Source: an uncultured beta proteobacterium (GTDB lineage Bacteria > Pseudomonadota > Gammaproteobacteria > Burkholderiales > Burkholderiaceae_C). From it: 64,000 nucleotides of DNA. The stretch's first letter is position 1. Every line of letters starts with the position of its first letter. Positions 25,981-34,996 of this stretch are shown one piece after another. The notes beneath the pieces are model-generated. The model saw nothing but the letters and a program-made list of their open reading frames with translations. It was not told the DNA's origin and made no database searches. Location of the stretch: contig CAJAES010000007.1 in NCBI GenBank assembly GCA_903938815.1, positions 1 through 64,000 on the forward strand, given 5' to 3'. The position numbers were made by a program, and so were the translations under genes.

Positions 25981-27774
25981 ATGAGCGGCGACATGTTCAA
26001 TGATCCGACCCTGCTGGCGCCGCCGCGTACGGTGCGTGTCGGCTTCGACGACGGCAGCTTCGTGCTGCGTTCGCCGGAGCCGCTGAAGCCCTATGCGCGC
26101 TGCACCGGGGAGTGGCTCGAGCATTGGGCCCGCGAGACGCCCGACGCCCCCGCCTTCGCCGAGCGCGCGCCCGACGGCAGCTGGCGCCGCCTGAGCTGGG
26201 GCGAGACGCGCACCCTGGTCGGCCGCGTTGCGCAGAGCCTGCTCGGCCTGAAGCTCGCGCCGCAGGCGCCCATCGTCGTGCTGTCGGACAACTCGCTCGA
26301 CCACCTGCTGCTGATGCTGGCCGGCATGCACATCGGCCGCGCGGTGTGCACCGTCTCCAGCGCCTACTGCCGCCTGACCCGGGACTACACCAAGATCCAG
26401 GGCATCCTGAACACGCTGGGCCCGGCGCTGGTGTATGCATCCGATGTGAAGGTCTACGGGCCGGCCATCGCGAGTGCCGGCCTGCATGCCGTCACGGTGT
26501 TCAGCGAGGGCGCAGCGGAGTTTCCCGGCGCGCTGTCCTTCGACAGCCTCGTGAAGACAGCCGAAGGCCCCGCCGTGCGCGAGGCCTTCGAGGCCGTCGG
26601 GCCCGATACCCACGCCAAGTACCTGCTCACCTCCGGCTCCACCGGCCACCCGAAGGTCGTGATCAACACGCACCGCATGCTGTGCGCCAACCAGCAGATG
26701 ATCGCGCAGGTGTGGCGCTTCCTCGACGTCGAGAAGCCCGTGCTGGTGGACTGGCTGCCCTGGAGCCACACCTTCGGCGGCAATCACAACCTCTACATGG
26801 TGATGCGCAACGGCGGGCAGATGGTCATCGACGAGGGCCGCCCCGCGCCCGGGCTGGTGGAAAAGTCGGTGAAGAACCTCTGCGAGGTGCAGCCGACGAT
26901 CTACTTCAACGTTCCGCGCGGGCTGGACATGCTGCTGCCCTTCCTGGAGGCCGACGACACCCTGGCTCGGCAGTTCTTCGCCCGCCTGCGCGTGGTCTTC
27001 TACGCCGGCGCTGCGCTGCCTCAGGCCACCTGGGAGCGGCTTCAGGCGCTGGCCCGGCGCGTGCGCGGCCAGGAAGTCTGGCTGACCACCTCCTGGGGCT
27101 CGACCGAGACCTCGCCCGCCATCACCAGCGCCCACTGGAAGCTCGACAAGGCCGGCGTCATCGGCCTGCCGATGCCCGGTCTGGAACTGAAGCTGCTGCC
27201 CAACGGCGAGAAGATGGAGCTGCGCGTGCGCGGCGTGAGCATCTTTCCCGGCTACCGCGATGCGCCGCAGCTCACCGCGCAGGCCTTCGACGAGGAAGGC
27301 TACTACCGCATCGGCGACGCCGGCTACCTGGCCGACGAGTCGCACCCCGAGAAGGGCGTCGTCTTCAATGGACGCGTCGCCGAGGATTTCAAACTCACCA
27401 CGGGCACCTGGGTCAGCGTGGGCACCCTGCGCGTGCGTGTGGTCTCCGCGCTGGCGCCGCTGGCGCAGGACGTGGTGATCACCGGTCACGACCGCGACGA
27501 GGTCGGTGTGCTCGTCTTCCCGACCCCGGCCGCGGCGCAGCTGCCGCCCGGCGAACTGCCCGGCCGCGTGGCCGCGGCGCTGAAGTCGCTCAAGGCCGAA
27601 GGCGGCGGGTCTTCCCAGGTGCCGGTGCGGGCGCTGGTGCTGGCCGAGCCGCCCAGCACCGACGCCGGCGAGATCACCGACAAGGGCTACATCAACCAGG
27701 GCGCCGTGCTGCGGCGCCGAGCCGACGCGGTGCAGCAGCTGTACGCGGGCGGCCCCGGAGTCATACGCGCATGA
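25981..27774 (+). CDS. Aryl/acyl-CoA ligase, feruloyl-CoA synthase type
   Basis: A 597-residue ATP-dependent CoA ligase (acid + ATP + CoA to acyl-CoA + AMP), cytoplasmic. The AMP-binding motif YLLTSGSTGHPK is at 214-225, the second motif is TTSWGSTETSP, and the hinge/adenylate segment has GYYRIGDAGYL. The start and the DWLPWSHTFGGNHN segment are like feruloyl-CoA synthase of Burkholderiales. The usual C-terminal lysine loop is replaced by GEITDKGYIN. The ATG follows GGAGA. Its stop overlaps the crotonase start as ATGA. Substrate assignment to a hydroxycinnamate or phenylpropanoid is family inference. Confidence 0.88.
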   Translation: MSGDMFNDPTLLAPPRTVRVGFDDGSFVLRSPEPLKPYARCTGEWLEHWARETPDAPAFAERAPDGSWRRLSWGETRTLVGRVAQSLLGLKLAPQAPIVVLSDNSLDHLLLMLAGMHIGRAVCTVSSAYCRLTRDYTKIQGILNTLGPALVYASDVKVYGPAIASAGLHAVTVFSEGAAEFPGALSFDSLVKTAEGPAVREAFEAVGPDTHAKYLLTSGSTGHPKVVINTHRMLCANQQMIAQVWRFLDVEKPVLVDWLPWSHTFGGNHNLYMVMRNGGQMVIDEGRPAPGLVEKSVKNLCEVQPTIYFNVPRGLDMLLPFLEADDTLARQFFARLRVVFYAGAALPQATWERLQALARRVRGQEVWLTTSWGSTETSPAITSAHWKLDKAGVIGLPMPGLELKLLPNGEKMELRVRGVSIFPGYRDAPQLTAQAFDEEGYYRIGDAGYLADESHPEKGVVFNGRVAEDFKLTTGTWVSVGTLRVRVVSALAPLAQDVVITGHDRDEVGVLVFPTPAAAQLPPGELPGRVAAALKSLKAEGGGSSQVPVRALVLAEPPSTDAGEITDKGYINQGAVLRRRADAVQQLYAGGPGVIRA

Positions 27775-28553
27775 AGCTCGAGTTCGAACTGCTGAAGCTG
27801 GAAGTGGAGGGCCCGGTGATGCACCTGCGCCTGAACCGCCCGTCCAAGCGCAACGCCATCAACAACACGCTGGTGCGCGAGATCCAGACCGCCTTCGTCC
27901 ATCTGCCCGACGGCATCCGCGTGGCCGTGCTCAGCGGCGAAGGCGCGCACTTCTGTGCCGGGCTCGACCTGTCCGAGGTGACCGAGCAGACCGTCGCCGA
28001 GGGCATCGTGCACTCGCGCGGCTGGCACGCCGCGTTCGACCAGGTGCAGTACGGCCCGGTGCCGCTGATCGCGGTGCTGCACGGGGCCGTGGTGGGTGGC
28101 GGGCTGGAACTGGCCGCCACCGCACACCTGCGCGTGGCCGAGACGAGCACCTTCTACGGCCTGCCCGAGGGCCAGCGCGGCATCTTCGTGGGCGGTAGCG
28201 GGTCGATGCGCATTCCGCGTCTGATCGGCGTCTCGCGCATGACCGACATGATGCTCACCGGGCGCGTGTTCGATGCCGACGAAGGCCAGGCCATGGGCCT
28301 GTCGAACTACGTCGTGGGCGAGGGCGAGGGCCTGAAGAAGGCCTTCGCGCTGGCCCACAAGATCGCCAGCAACGCGCCGCTGTCCAACTACGCCATCACG
28401 CAGGCGCTGCCGCGCATCGCCGAGATGTCGCCCGCCGAAGGCCTGTTCGTGGAGTCGCTGATGTCGGCCATCGCTCAGGGCGACGAGGCAGCCAAGCTGC
28501 GCGTGCGCGCCTTCCTCGAAGGCCGCGCCGGCAAGGTGGGGAAGTCGTCATGA
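27771..28553 (+). CDS. Enoyl-CoA hydratase (crotonase family)
   Basis: A 260-residue crotonase that should add water to the enoyl-CoA. It has the NRPSKRNAIN start, the oxyanion-hole sequence FCAGLDL and GGGLEL, and both catalytic glutamates, Glu113 and Glu133 (in LPEGQRG). These fit a genuine hydratase rather than a thioesterase or isomerase; the retro-aldol Ech-type reaction cannot be excluded from motifs alone. It overlaps the ligase and the thiolase genes by four bases each. Confidence 0.88.
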   Translation: MKLEFELLKLEVEGPVMHLRLNRPSKRNAINNTLVREIQTAFVHLPDGIRVAVLSGEGAHFCAGLDLSEVTEQTVAEGIVHSRGWHAAFDQVQYGPVPLIAVLHGAVVGGGLELAATAHLRVAETSTFYGLPEGQRGIFVGGSGSMRIPRLIGVSRMTDMMLTGRVFDADEGQAMGLSNYVVGEGEGLKKAFALAHKIASNAPLSNYAITQALPRIAEMSPAEGLFVESLMSAIAQGDEAAKLRVRAFLEGRAGKVGKSS

Positions 28554-29797
28554 GTGGCGGTCTGTACCAGTCCTTCGACGACGTCTGGATGCTGGACGGC
28601 CTTCGCACGCCGATGGTCGACTACTGCGGCGCCTTCGCCGACGCCAACCCCATCGACCTCGGCATCAAGGCCGCGCGCGCGGTGCTGGCGCGCAGCGGCG
28701 TGGCCGGCGCCGACATCGACTCCGTGATCGCCGGCAACATGGCGCCTGGCGGCTTCGACCAGTTCTACGTGCCGCGCCACATCGGGCTGTATGCGGGCGT
28801 GCCGGTGGCCGTGCCGGCCATCATGGTGCAGCGCATCTGCGGCACGGGCTTCGAGCTCTTCCGCCAGGCGGCCGAGCAGATCGGCAGCGGCGCCGTGCAG
28901 CGCGCGCTGGTGGTGGGCACGGAGTCGATGACGCGCAACCCGATTGCCGCGTTCGAGCACCGGCAGGGTTTCAAGCTCGGCCAAGCGCCTGCGTTCAAGG
29001 ACTACCTCTGGGAAGCCCTGACCGACCCGGCCGCCGCGATCTCGATGATCCAGACGGCCGAGAACCTGGCGAAGAAGTACGGCATCACGCGGGCGGATGT
29101 GGATGCCTTCGCCTCGCTCTCGTTCCAGCGTGCCGTGCAGGCCCAGGAAAGCGGCTGGCTGGCCGGCGAGATCGTCCCCGTGGCGAACGAGAGCTTCGAG
29201 CTCGAAGGCTACCGCCCGCGCCGGCTGCGCCTGTCGGGCAAGGCCCCTGTGGCCGACCGCGACACGCACCCCCGTGTGTCGCCGCCCGAGGTGCTGGCCA
29301 AGCTGCGTGCCGTGTTCGACGGAGGCGTGCAGACCGGCGGCAACAGCTCGGCGCTGACCGACGCGGCGGCCGCCGCCGTGGTGGCCTCCGGCGCCGCGAT
29401 GCGCGCCTGGGGCGGCCGGCCGCTCGGCCGCATCGCCGCGGCCGCGGCCGTGGGCGTGCCGCCCGAGATCATGGGCATCGGCCCGGCGCCGGCCATCCGG
29501 CTGCTGCTGGAGCGCAGCGGCCTGAAGATCAGCGACATCGCACGCTTCGAGATCAACGAGGCGCAGGGCGCGCAGACGCTGGCCGTGCAGCGTGAACTGG
29601 GCCTGGATATCGACAAGCTCAACGTGCACGGCGGCGCCATCGCGCTCGGCCATCCGCTGGCCGCCACCGGGGTGCGGCTGACGCTGACCGTGGCGCGGCA
29701 GCTGCAGGCCATCGGGGCACGCTGGGGGGTATCGTCCGCCTGTGTCGGCGGCGGTCAGGGCATCGCGCTGCTGATCGAGAACCCCGACGCCGCCTGA
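28550..29797 (+). CDS. Thiolase (acyl-CoA acetyltransferase family)
   Basis: A 415-residue thiolase that should cleave the 3-ketoacyl-CoA with CoA. Nucleophile Cys97 (QRICGTGFE), the histidine of GGAIALGHPLAATG and the second cysteine of SSACVGGGQG are all present. The motif normally N-E-A-F-A reads N-E-A-Q-G here, which changes the acyl pocket and may suit an aryl substrate. It is coupled to the crotonase gene by ATGA. Confidence 0.92.
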   Translation: MSGGLYQSFDDVWMLDGLRTPMVDYCGAFADANPIDLGIKAARAVLARSGVAGADIDSVIAGNMAPGGFDQFYVPRHIGLYAGVPVAVPAIMVQRICGTGFELFRQAAEQIGSGAVQRALVVGTESMTRNPIAAFEHRQGFKLGQAPAFKDYLWEALTDPAAAISMIQTAENLAKKYGITRADVDAFASLSFQRAVQAQESGWLAGEIVPVANESFELEGYRPRRLRLSGKAPVADRDTHPRVSPPEVLAKLRAVFDGGVQTGGNSSALTDAAAAAVVASGAAMRAWGGRPLGRIAAAAAVGVPPEIMGIGPAPAIRLLLERSGLKISDIARFEINEAQGAQTLAVQRELGLDIDKLNVHGGAIALGHPLAATGVRLTLTVARQLQAIGARWGVSSACVGGGQGIALLIENPDAA

Positions 29798-29841
29798 ACC
29801 GAAGCGACCCCACGCAAGCCAGCCATCAAGGAAGACCGACC

Positions 29842-30606
29842 ATGCAGATCCAGGGACACAGCGCCATCGTCACCGGCGGGGGCTCCGGCCTCGGCGCGGC
29901 CGTCGCGCACGAGCTGGCGCGGCTCGGCGCCAAGGTGGCGGTGCTCGACGTCAACGCCGCCAACGCTGCGGCCGTGGCCGAAGCCATCGGCGGCCTCGCG
30001 CTCACCGGCGACATCACCGACACCGACAGCGTGAATGCCGCGCTGGATGCCGCCGAAGCGGCGCACGGCACGCCCCGCATCGTGATGAACATCGCCGGCA
30101 TCGGCACCGCCAAGCGCGTCATCGGCCGCGACGGCAGCCCGGCGCCGATGGACGACTTCGAGCGCGTGATCCGCGTCAACCTGCTGGGCACCTACAACGT
30201 GCTGCGCCTGGCCGCGGCGCGCATCGCCAAGCTCGACCCGCTGGAGGACAACGAGCGCGGCGTGATGGTCATGACGGCTTCCGTCGCGGCCTTCGACGGG
30301 CAGGTGGGCCAGCAGGCCTACTCGGCCAGCAAGGGCGGCATCGTCGGCATGACGCTGCCGCTGGCGCGTGATCTGGCGCAGTTCGGCATCCGCGTCATGA
30401 CCATCGCCCCGGGCCTGTTCTCCACGCCGCTGATGAAGCAGTTGCCCGAGGAAGTGCAGGCTTCGCTGGGCAATTCGATCCCGTTCCCGAAGCGCCTGGG
30501 CAAGCCCGAGGAGTTCGCCGCGCTGGCCGCGCACATCGTCACCAACACGCACCTGAACGGCGAGACCATCCGCCTGGACGGCGCGCTGCGGATGGCCCCG
30601 CGATGA
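29842..30606 (+). CDS. SDR 3-hydroxyacyl-CoA dehydrogenase, type II (HSD17B10-like)
   Basis: A 254-residue NAD-dependent short-chain dehydrogenase. The cofactor motif TGGGSGLG is at 11-18, followed by an aspartate (LDVN) that favours NAD, and the active-site Tyr160 and Lys164 lie in YSASK. The sequence around ITDTDSVNAALD and MTLPLARDLAQFGIRVMTIAPG resembles type II 3-hydroxyacyl-CoA dehydrogenases. It supplies the oxidation between the hydratase and the thiolase. Its stop overlaps the thioesterase start. Confidence 0.88.
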   Translation: MQIQGHSAIVTGGGSGLGAAVAHELARLGAKVAVLDVNAANAAAVAEAIGGLALTGDITDTDSVNAALDAAEAAHGTPRIVMNIAGIGTAKRVIGRDGSPAPMDDFERVIRVNLLGTYNVLRLAAARIAKLDPLEDNERGVMVMTASVAAFDGQVGQQAYSASKGGIVGMTLPLARDLAQFGIRVMTIAPGLFSTPLMKQLPEEVQASLGNSIPFPKRLGKPEEFAALAAHIVTNTHLNGETIRLDGALRMAPR

Positions 30607-31022
30607 GTCGGACCAACATCCACCGCGTCGCCATCCAGTTCGGCGACTGCGACCCGGCCGGCATCGTGTTTTTCCCGAACTTCCTGCGCTGGATGGACCA
30701 GTCGTCGCTGGCCTTCTTCATGTCCTGCGGCATCCCCCCCTGGCGCGAACTCGTCAAGACGCGCGGCATCGTCGGCACGCCGCTGCTGGAGATCCACACG
30801 AAGTTCGTCAAGAGCGCGACCTACGGCGAATCCATCGAGGTGCACACCACCGTCGAGGAATGGAAGGCCAAGGTCTTCACGCAGCGTCACGTGATCATGC
30901 GTGGCGACACGTTGATCTGCGAAGGCACGGAAGTACGTGCCTTCGTGCAGCGCGACGCCGACAATCCCGATCGGCTGCGAGCCATACCGATCCCCGAGGA
31001 TCTCAAGGCGCTCTGCCTCTGA
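30603..31022 (+). CDS. 4-hydroxybenzoyl-CoA thioesterase-like protein
   Basis: A 139-residue hotdog-fold thioesterase. The segment QFGDCDPAGIVFFPNFLRWMD with Asp17, and the segment GIPPWRELVKTRGIVGTP, closely resemble the Pseudomonas 4-hydroxybenzoyl-CoA thioesterase as I remember it, whose catalytic residue is also Asp17. It should release a benzoate from its CoA ester. It is coupled to the dehydrogenase gene by ATGA and is the clue that the cluster ends in a benzoyl-type CoA. Confidence 0.9.
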   Translation: MSRTNIHRVAIQFGDCDPAGIVFFPNFLRWMDQSSLAFFMSCGIPPWRELVKTRGIVGTPLLEIHTKFVKSATYGESIEVHTTVEEWKAKVFTQRHVIMRGDTLICEGTEVRAFVQRDADNPDRLRAIPIPEDLKALCL

Positions 31023-31050
31023 GCCACCACCACCCGAAGGAGACAACCCC

Positions 31051-32187
31051 ATGAACATTCTGCGCAAGACACTCGTCGCCACGGCCGCCGCGCTGATGGC
31101 CACCGCCGCCTGGGCCGACATCAACATCGGCGTCACGCTCTCGCTCACCGGCCCCGCTTCGGGCCTGGGCATCCCGGTCGGCAACCAGTTCAAGCTGATG
31201 CCGCAGGTGATCGCCGGCGAGAAGGTCAACCTGATCATCCTCGACGACGCTTCGGACCCGGGCAAGGGCGTCGGCAACGCGCGCCGCTTCGTCACCGAGG
31301 ACAAGGTCGACATGATCTTCGGCGGCTCCATCACCACCGTTTCCGCCGCCGTGGCGCCGGTGGCCCTCGAGGCCAAGACGACCCAGATCTCGATCGCACC
31401 CGTGGGCGTGCCCCCGGACCAGGAGCGCTGGGTGTTCCGCCTGCCGCAGGGCTTCGCCGTGATGGCCTTCCCCATCATCGAGCACATGAAGAAGCAGGGC
31501 GTGAAGACGGTCGGCTTCCTGGGCTACACCGACGCCTACGGTGAATCCTGGCTGAAGGAATTCACCGCGCAAGCCGACAAGGCCGGCATCAAGGTCGTGG
31601 CTGCCGAGCGCTTCGCGCGCAGCGACACCAGCGCCACGCCGCAGGCGCTGAAGCTGGTTTCCGCCAACCCGGACGCGATGCTCGTCGTGGCCTCGGGCTC
31701 CGGCGCCGCGATGCCGCACAAGGCCATCATCGAGCGCGGCTTCAAGGGCAAGGTCTACCAGACGCACGCCGCCGCCACGCCCGACCTGATGCGCATCGGC
31801 GGCAAGGACGTCGAAGGCAGCTACGTGGTCTCCGGCCCCGCCGTCGTGGCCGAGCAGCTGCCCGACAGCCACCCGTCCAAGGCCGTCGCGGTGGACTTCG
31901 TCACCAAGTACGAAGCCGTCTATGGCAAGGGCACGCGCAGCCAGTTCGCCGGCCATTCCTACGACGCGCGGATCGTGCTCGAGAAGATCATCCCGGTCGC
32001 ATTGAAGAAGGGCAAGCCCGGCACGCCCGAGTTCCGTGCTGCCCTGCGCGACGCGGTCGAAGGCATGGGCCGCACCGTGTTCTCGCACGGCGTCATGAAC
32101 TGGACGGCCACCGACCACTGGGGCTACACCAACGAGACCGGCGTGATGCTGAAGGTCGTCGGCGGCCAGTTCGTCGTCGAGAAGTAA
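31051..32187 (+). CDS. ABC transporter substrate-binding protein (LivJ type)
   Basis: A 378-residue periplasmic binding protein. The signal peptide covers residues 1-22 (A-W-A cleavage). The mature part starts DINIGVTLSLTGPASGLGIP, as in type I periplasmic proteins for branched-chain amino acids and aromatic acids, and has the GFLGYTDAYGESW and GGQFVVEK segments. AAGGAG lies 8 nt before the ATG. As part of the catabolic operon it probably binds an aromatic acid rather than leucine, by analogy with the coumarate importers of other bacteria. Confidence 0.92.
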   Translation: MNILRKTLVATAAALMATAAWADINIGVTLSLTGPASGLGIPVGNQFKLMPQVIAGEKVNLIILDDASDPGKGVGNARRFVTEDKVDMIFGGSITTVSAAVAPVALEAKTTQISIAPVGVPPDQERWVFRLPQGFAVMAFPIIEHMKKQGVKTVGFLGYTDAYGESWLKEFTAQADKAGIKVVAAERFARSDTSATPQALKLVSANPDAMLVVASGSGAAMPHKAIIERGFKGKVYQTHAAATPDLMRIGGKDVEGSYVVSGPAVVAEQLPDSHPSKAVAVDFVTKYEAVYGKGTRSQFAGHSYDARIVLEKIIPVALKKGKPGTPEFRAALRDAVEGMGRTVFSHGVMNWTATDHWGYTNETGVMLKVVGGQFVVEK

Positions 32188-32196
32188 GGGACTCCC

Positions 32197-33234
32197 ATGG
32201 ACGCGACGATCGCCGGCATCCTGGCCCTGGACGGGTTGACCAACGGCGCCATCTACGCGCTGCTGGCCCTGGCCACGGTGCTGGTTTTCGCCGTCACGCG
32301 GGTGATCTTCATCCCGCAGGGCGAATTCGTCGCGTTCGGGGCCCTCACGCTGGCCATGCTGCAGGCCGGCAAGGTGCCGGGCACGGTGTGGTTCCTGCTC
32401 GTGCTGGCAGGCGCCGTGGCGCTGGCCGATCTCGTGCAGGGTCTGCGCCAGCGCCAGCCTGCCGGCCGACTGCTCAGGCAGACGGCGGGCACGCTGGCCT
32501 GGCCGGTGGCGGTGTCGCTGCTGGCCATCTGGGTGGCGCCCATGGGGCTGCCGCTGATGGCGCAGGCCGCGCTGACCGTGGCGCTCGTCACGCCGTTCGG
32601 CCCCCTGATCTACCGCCTGGCCTACGAGTCGCTGGCCGATGCCAGCGTGCTGGTGCTGCTCATCGTCTCGGTGGGGGTGCACTTCGCGCTCGTCGGCCTG
32701 GGCCTCTTCTTCTTCGGCGCGGAAGGCTTCCGCAATCCGAGCTTCTGGGACGAGCGCTTCTCGTTCGCAGGCGTCGCGCTGTCGGGACAGGCGGTGATCA
32801 TCTTCGTCGCCTCGCTGGCGCTGATCGTCGGGCTGTGGCTGTTCTTCGAGCGCTCGCTGGCGGGCAAGGCACTGCGCGCCACGGCGGTGAACCGCCTCGG
32901 AGCGCGGCTGATGGGCATTTCCAGCAGCAGCGCCGGGCGCCTGTCGTTCACGATGGCGGCCTTCATCGGCGCGCTGTCGGGCCTGCTCATCGGGCCGACC
33001 ACCACGGTGTTCTACGACAGCGGTTTCCTCATCGGGTTGAAGGGCTTCGTCGCCGCCGTGTTCGCCGGGCTGTCCAGCTACCCGCTGGCGCTGGTGGGGG
33101 CGCTGGGCGTCGGCCTGCTCGAGAGCTTCGGCTCCTTCTGGGCCAGCGCCTACAAGGAAGTCATCGTCTTCGGCTCCATCCTGCCGGTGCTGCTGTGGCG
33201 GTCGCTGCGCGACCCGCACTCCGAGGAGCAATGA
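32197..33234 (+). CDS. ABC transporter permease, LivH type
   Basis: A 345-residue inner-membrane permease of about eight to nine helices. Typical segments are [43 protein letters not shown] and the coupling loop [20 protein letters not shown]. It follows the binding-protein gene by nine bases and precedes the fused permease-ATPase by three. Confidence 0.92.
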   Translation: MDATIAGILALDGLTNGAIYALLALATVLVFAVTRVIFIPQGEFVAFGALTLAMLQAGKVPGTVWFLLVLAGAVALADLVQGLRQRQPAGRLLRQTAGTLAWPVAVSLLAIWVAPMGLPLMAQAALTVALVTPFGPLIYRLAYESLADASVLVLLIVSVGVHFALVGLGLFFFGAEGFRNPSFWDERFSFAGVALSGQAVIIFVASLALIVGLWLFFERSLAGKALRATAVNRLGARLMGISSSSAGRLSFTMAAFIGALSGLLIGPTTTVFYDSGFLIGLKGFVAAVFAGLSSYPLALVGALGVGLLESFGSFWASAYKEVIVFGSILPVLLWRSLRDPHSEEQ

Positions 33235-33237
33235 CCC

Positions 33238-34995
33238 ATGCGTTACGTCTTTCCCGCCTTTGCGGCGGTGATGCTGCTGCTGCCTGCCCTGCCGGTGCCC
33301 GACTTCTGGATCACGCAGAGCATCTACATCGGTCTGTATGCCATCGTCTCGCTGGGGCTGGTGCTGCTCACGGGCGTGGCCGGGCTGACCTCCTTCGGGC
33401 AGGCGGCGTTCGTCGGCATCGGGGCCTACACCGCGGCCTATCTTGCCACCACCATGACCGTGTCGCCCTGGCTCACGCTGCTGGTGGGCGTGGCGCTGGC
33501 CGTCGGCGCGGCCGTGATGCTGGGGGCGCTGACGCTTCGCATGTCGGGCCACTACCTGCCGCTGGCCACCATCGCCTGGGGCCTGGCGCTGAACTACACC
33601 ATGGCCAACATGGAGTGGCTGGGCAAGTACGACGGCATCCTCGGCATCCCGACGCTCAAGCTCTTCGGCCTGGACCTCGGCACCGGTCGCATGCTGCACC
33701 CGCTGGTGTGGGCGATCGCGCTCTTGGCCGCGCTGGCCTCGCTGCGCCTGCTCGACTCCCGCCCGGGGCGAGCCATCCGTTCGCTGAAGAACGGCTCCAC
33801 CATGGCCGAGGCCATGGGCATCTCCACCTTCCGCTACAAGCTCACGGTCTTCGTGTTCGCGGCTTTCCTGGCGGCGGTGTCGGGCTGGCTCTTCGCGCAC
33901 TTCCAGCGCAGCGTCAGCCCCTCGCCCTTCGGCATCAACAAGGGCATCGAGTACCTCTTCATGGCGGTGCTCGGCGGCGTGGGCCTTGTTTGGGGCGCCT
34001 TCCTGGGCTCGGCCGTGGTGCGGCTGGTCGAGGACAAGCTGCAGGTGCTCCTGCCGCAGCTCATCGGCACCAGCGGCAACTTCGAGACCATCGTCTTCGG
34101 CATCGTGCTCGTGGTGGTGCTCAAGTACGCTCCTGACGGCCTGTGGAGCTTCGTCGGCCGCTGGCGCCCGGCGCCTGCGCGCACCCGTGACTGGGCCGAT
34201 GCGGCGCCACTGGCCCGGCGCGAGCGCCCGGCGCGTGGCGAGCGCCTGCTCGACGTGCAGGCGGTGCGCAAGCAGTTCGGCGGTCTGGTGGCCGTCAACG
34301 ACGTGAGCTTCAGCCTGCACAGCGGCGACATCGTCGCGCTGATCGGCCCGAACGGCGCCGGCAAGTCCACTACCTTCAACCTGATCACCGGCGTGCTGCC
34401 TCTCAGCGGTGGCGCGGTGCAGTGGCGTGGCCGGGCCATCGGCGGGATGCCCTCGCGCGCCATCGCCCGGCTGGGCATCTCGCGCACCTTCCAGCACGTG
34501 AAGATGATCCCCGAGATGACCGTGCTCGAGAACGTGGCCCTGGGCGGCTACGGCCGCACGAAGTCGGGCGTGCTGCAGGCCGTGCTGCGGCTCGACCGCG
34601 CCGAGGAGCGCCAGCTCTTCGCCGAGGCCGAGGCGCAGCTGGCGCGCATCGGCATGGCCGACCGCATGCACGAACTCGCGGGCAACCTGCCGCTCGGCCC
34701 GCAGCGCCTGATGGAGATCGCGCGGGCCCTGGCCACCGACCCTGCGCTCCTGCTCCTCGACGAGCCCGCCGCCGGCCTGCGCCACCACGAAAAGCAGGCG
34801 CTCGCCGCCGTGCTGCGCCAGTTGAAGGAAGAGGGCATGAGCCTGCTGCTGGTGGAGCACGACATGGACTTCGTCATGGGCCTCGCGGACCGCGTGGTGG
34901 TGATGGAGTTCGGCACGCGGCTGATCGAGGGCACGCCGGCCGAAGTACAGGCCAGCCCCGAAGTGCGCGCCGCCTACCTCGGGACGGAGCACTGA
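33238..34995 (+). CDS. Fused ABC permease-ATPase, LivM-LivG type
   Basis: A 585-residue protein joining two subunits that are usually separate. Residues 1-310 form a LivM-type permease (LLTGVAGLTSFGQAAFVGIGAY). After a basic linker (about 315-335) the LivG-type ATPase has Walker A GPNGAGKSTTFN, Walker B LLLLDEPAAGLRHHEKQ and switch HDMDFVM. The signature, normally LSYGQQRR, reads LPLGPQRLMEIARAL, so the usual Ser-Gly is lost. Fusion is seen in other Burkholderiales Liv-like systems. It is followed by livF after one base. Confidence 0.93.
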   Translation: MRYVFPAFAAVMLLLPALPVPDFWITQSIYIGLYAIVSLGLVLLTGVAGLTSFGQAAFVGIGAYTAAYLATTMTVSPWLTLLVGVALAVGAAVMLGALTLRMSGHYLPLATIAWGLALNYTMANMEWLGKYDGILGIPTLKLFGLDLGTGRMLHPLVWAIALLAALASLRLLDSRPGRAIRSLKNGSTMAEAMGISTFRYKLTVFVFAAFLAAVSGWLFAHFQRSVSPSPFGINKGIEYLFMAVLGGVGLVWGAFLGSAVVRLVEDKLQVLLPQLIGTSGNFETIVFGIVLVVVLKYAPDGLWSFVGRWRPAPARTRDWADAAPLARRERPARGERLLDVQAVRKQFGGLVAVNDVSFSLHSGDIVALIGPNGAGKSTTFNLITGVLPLSGGAVQWRGRAIGGMPSRAIARLGISRTFQHVKMIPEMTVLENVALGGYGRTKSGVLQAVLRLDRAEERQLFAEAEAQLARIGMADRMHELAGNLPLGPQRLMEIARALATDPALLLLDEPAAGLRHHEKQALAAVLRQLKEEGMSLLLVEHDMDFVMGLADRVVVMEFGTRLIEGTPAEVQASPEVRAAYLGTEH

Positions 34996-34996
34996 C

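Noticed and set aside
26112..27770. Second plus-strand frame inside the CoA ligase gene
   Set aside because: It is an Arg/Pro/Ala-rich shadow of the ligase; only the crotonase part downstream in that frame is real.
25981..28553. Ferulate to vanillin (fcs-ech) retro-aldol pathway
   Set aside because: Ligase and crotonase would fit, but there is no vanillin dehydrogenase, and dehydrogenase, thiolase and benzoyl-type thioesterase genes follow, favouring beta-oxidation.
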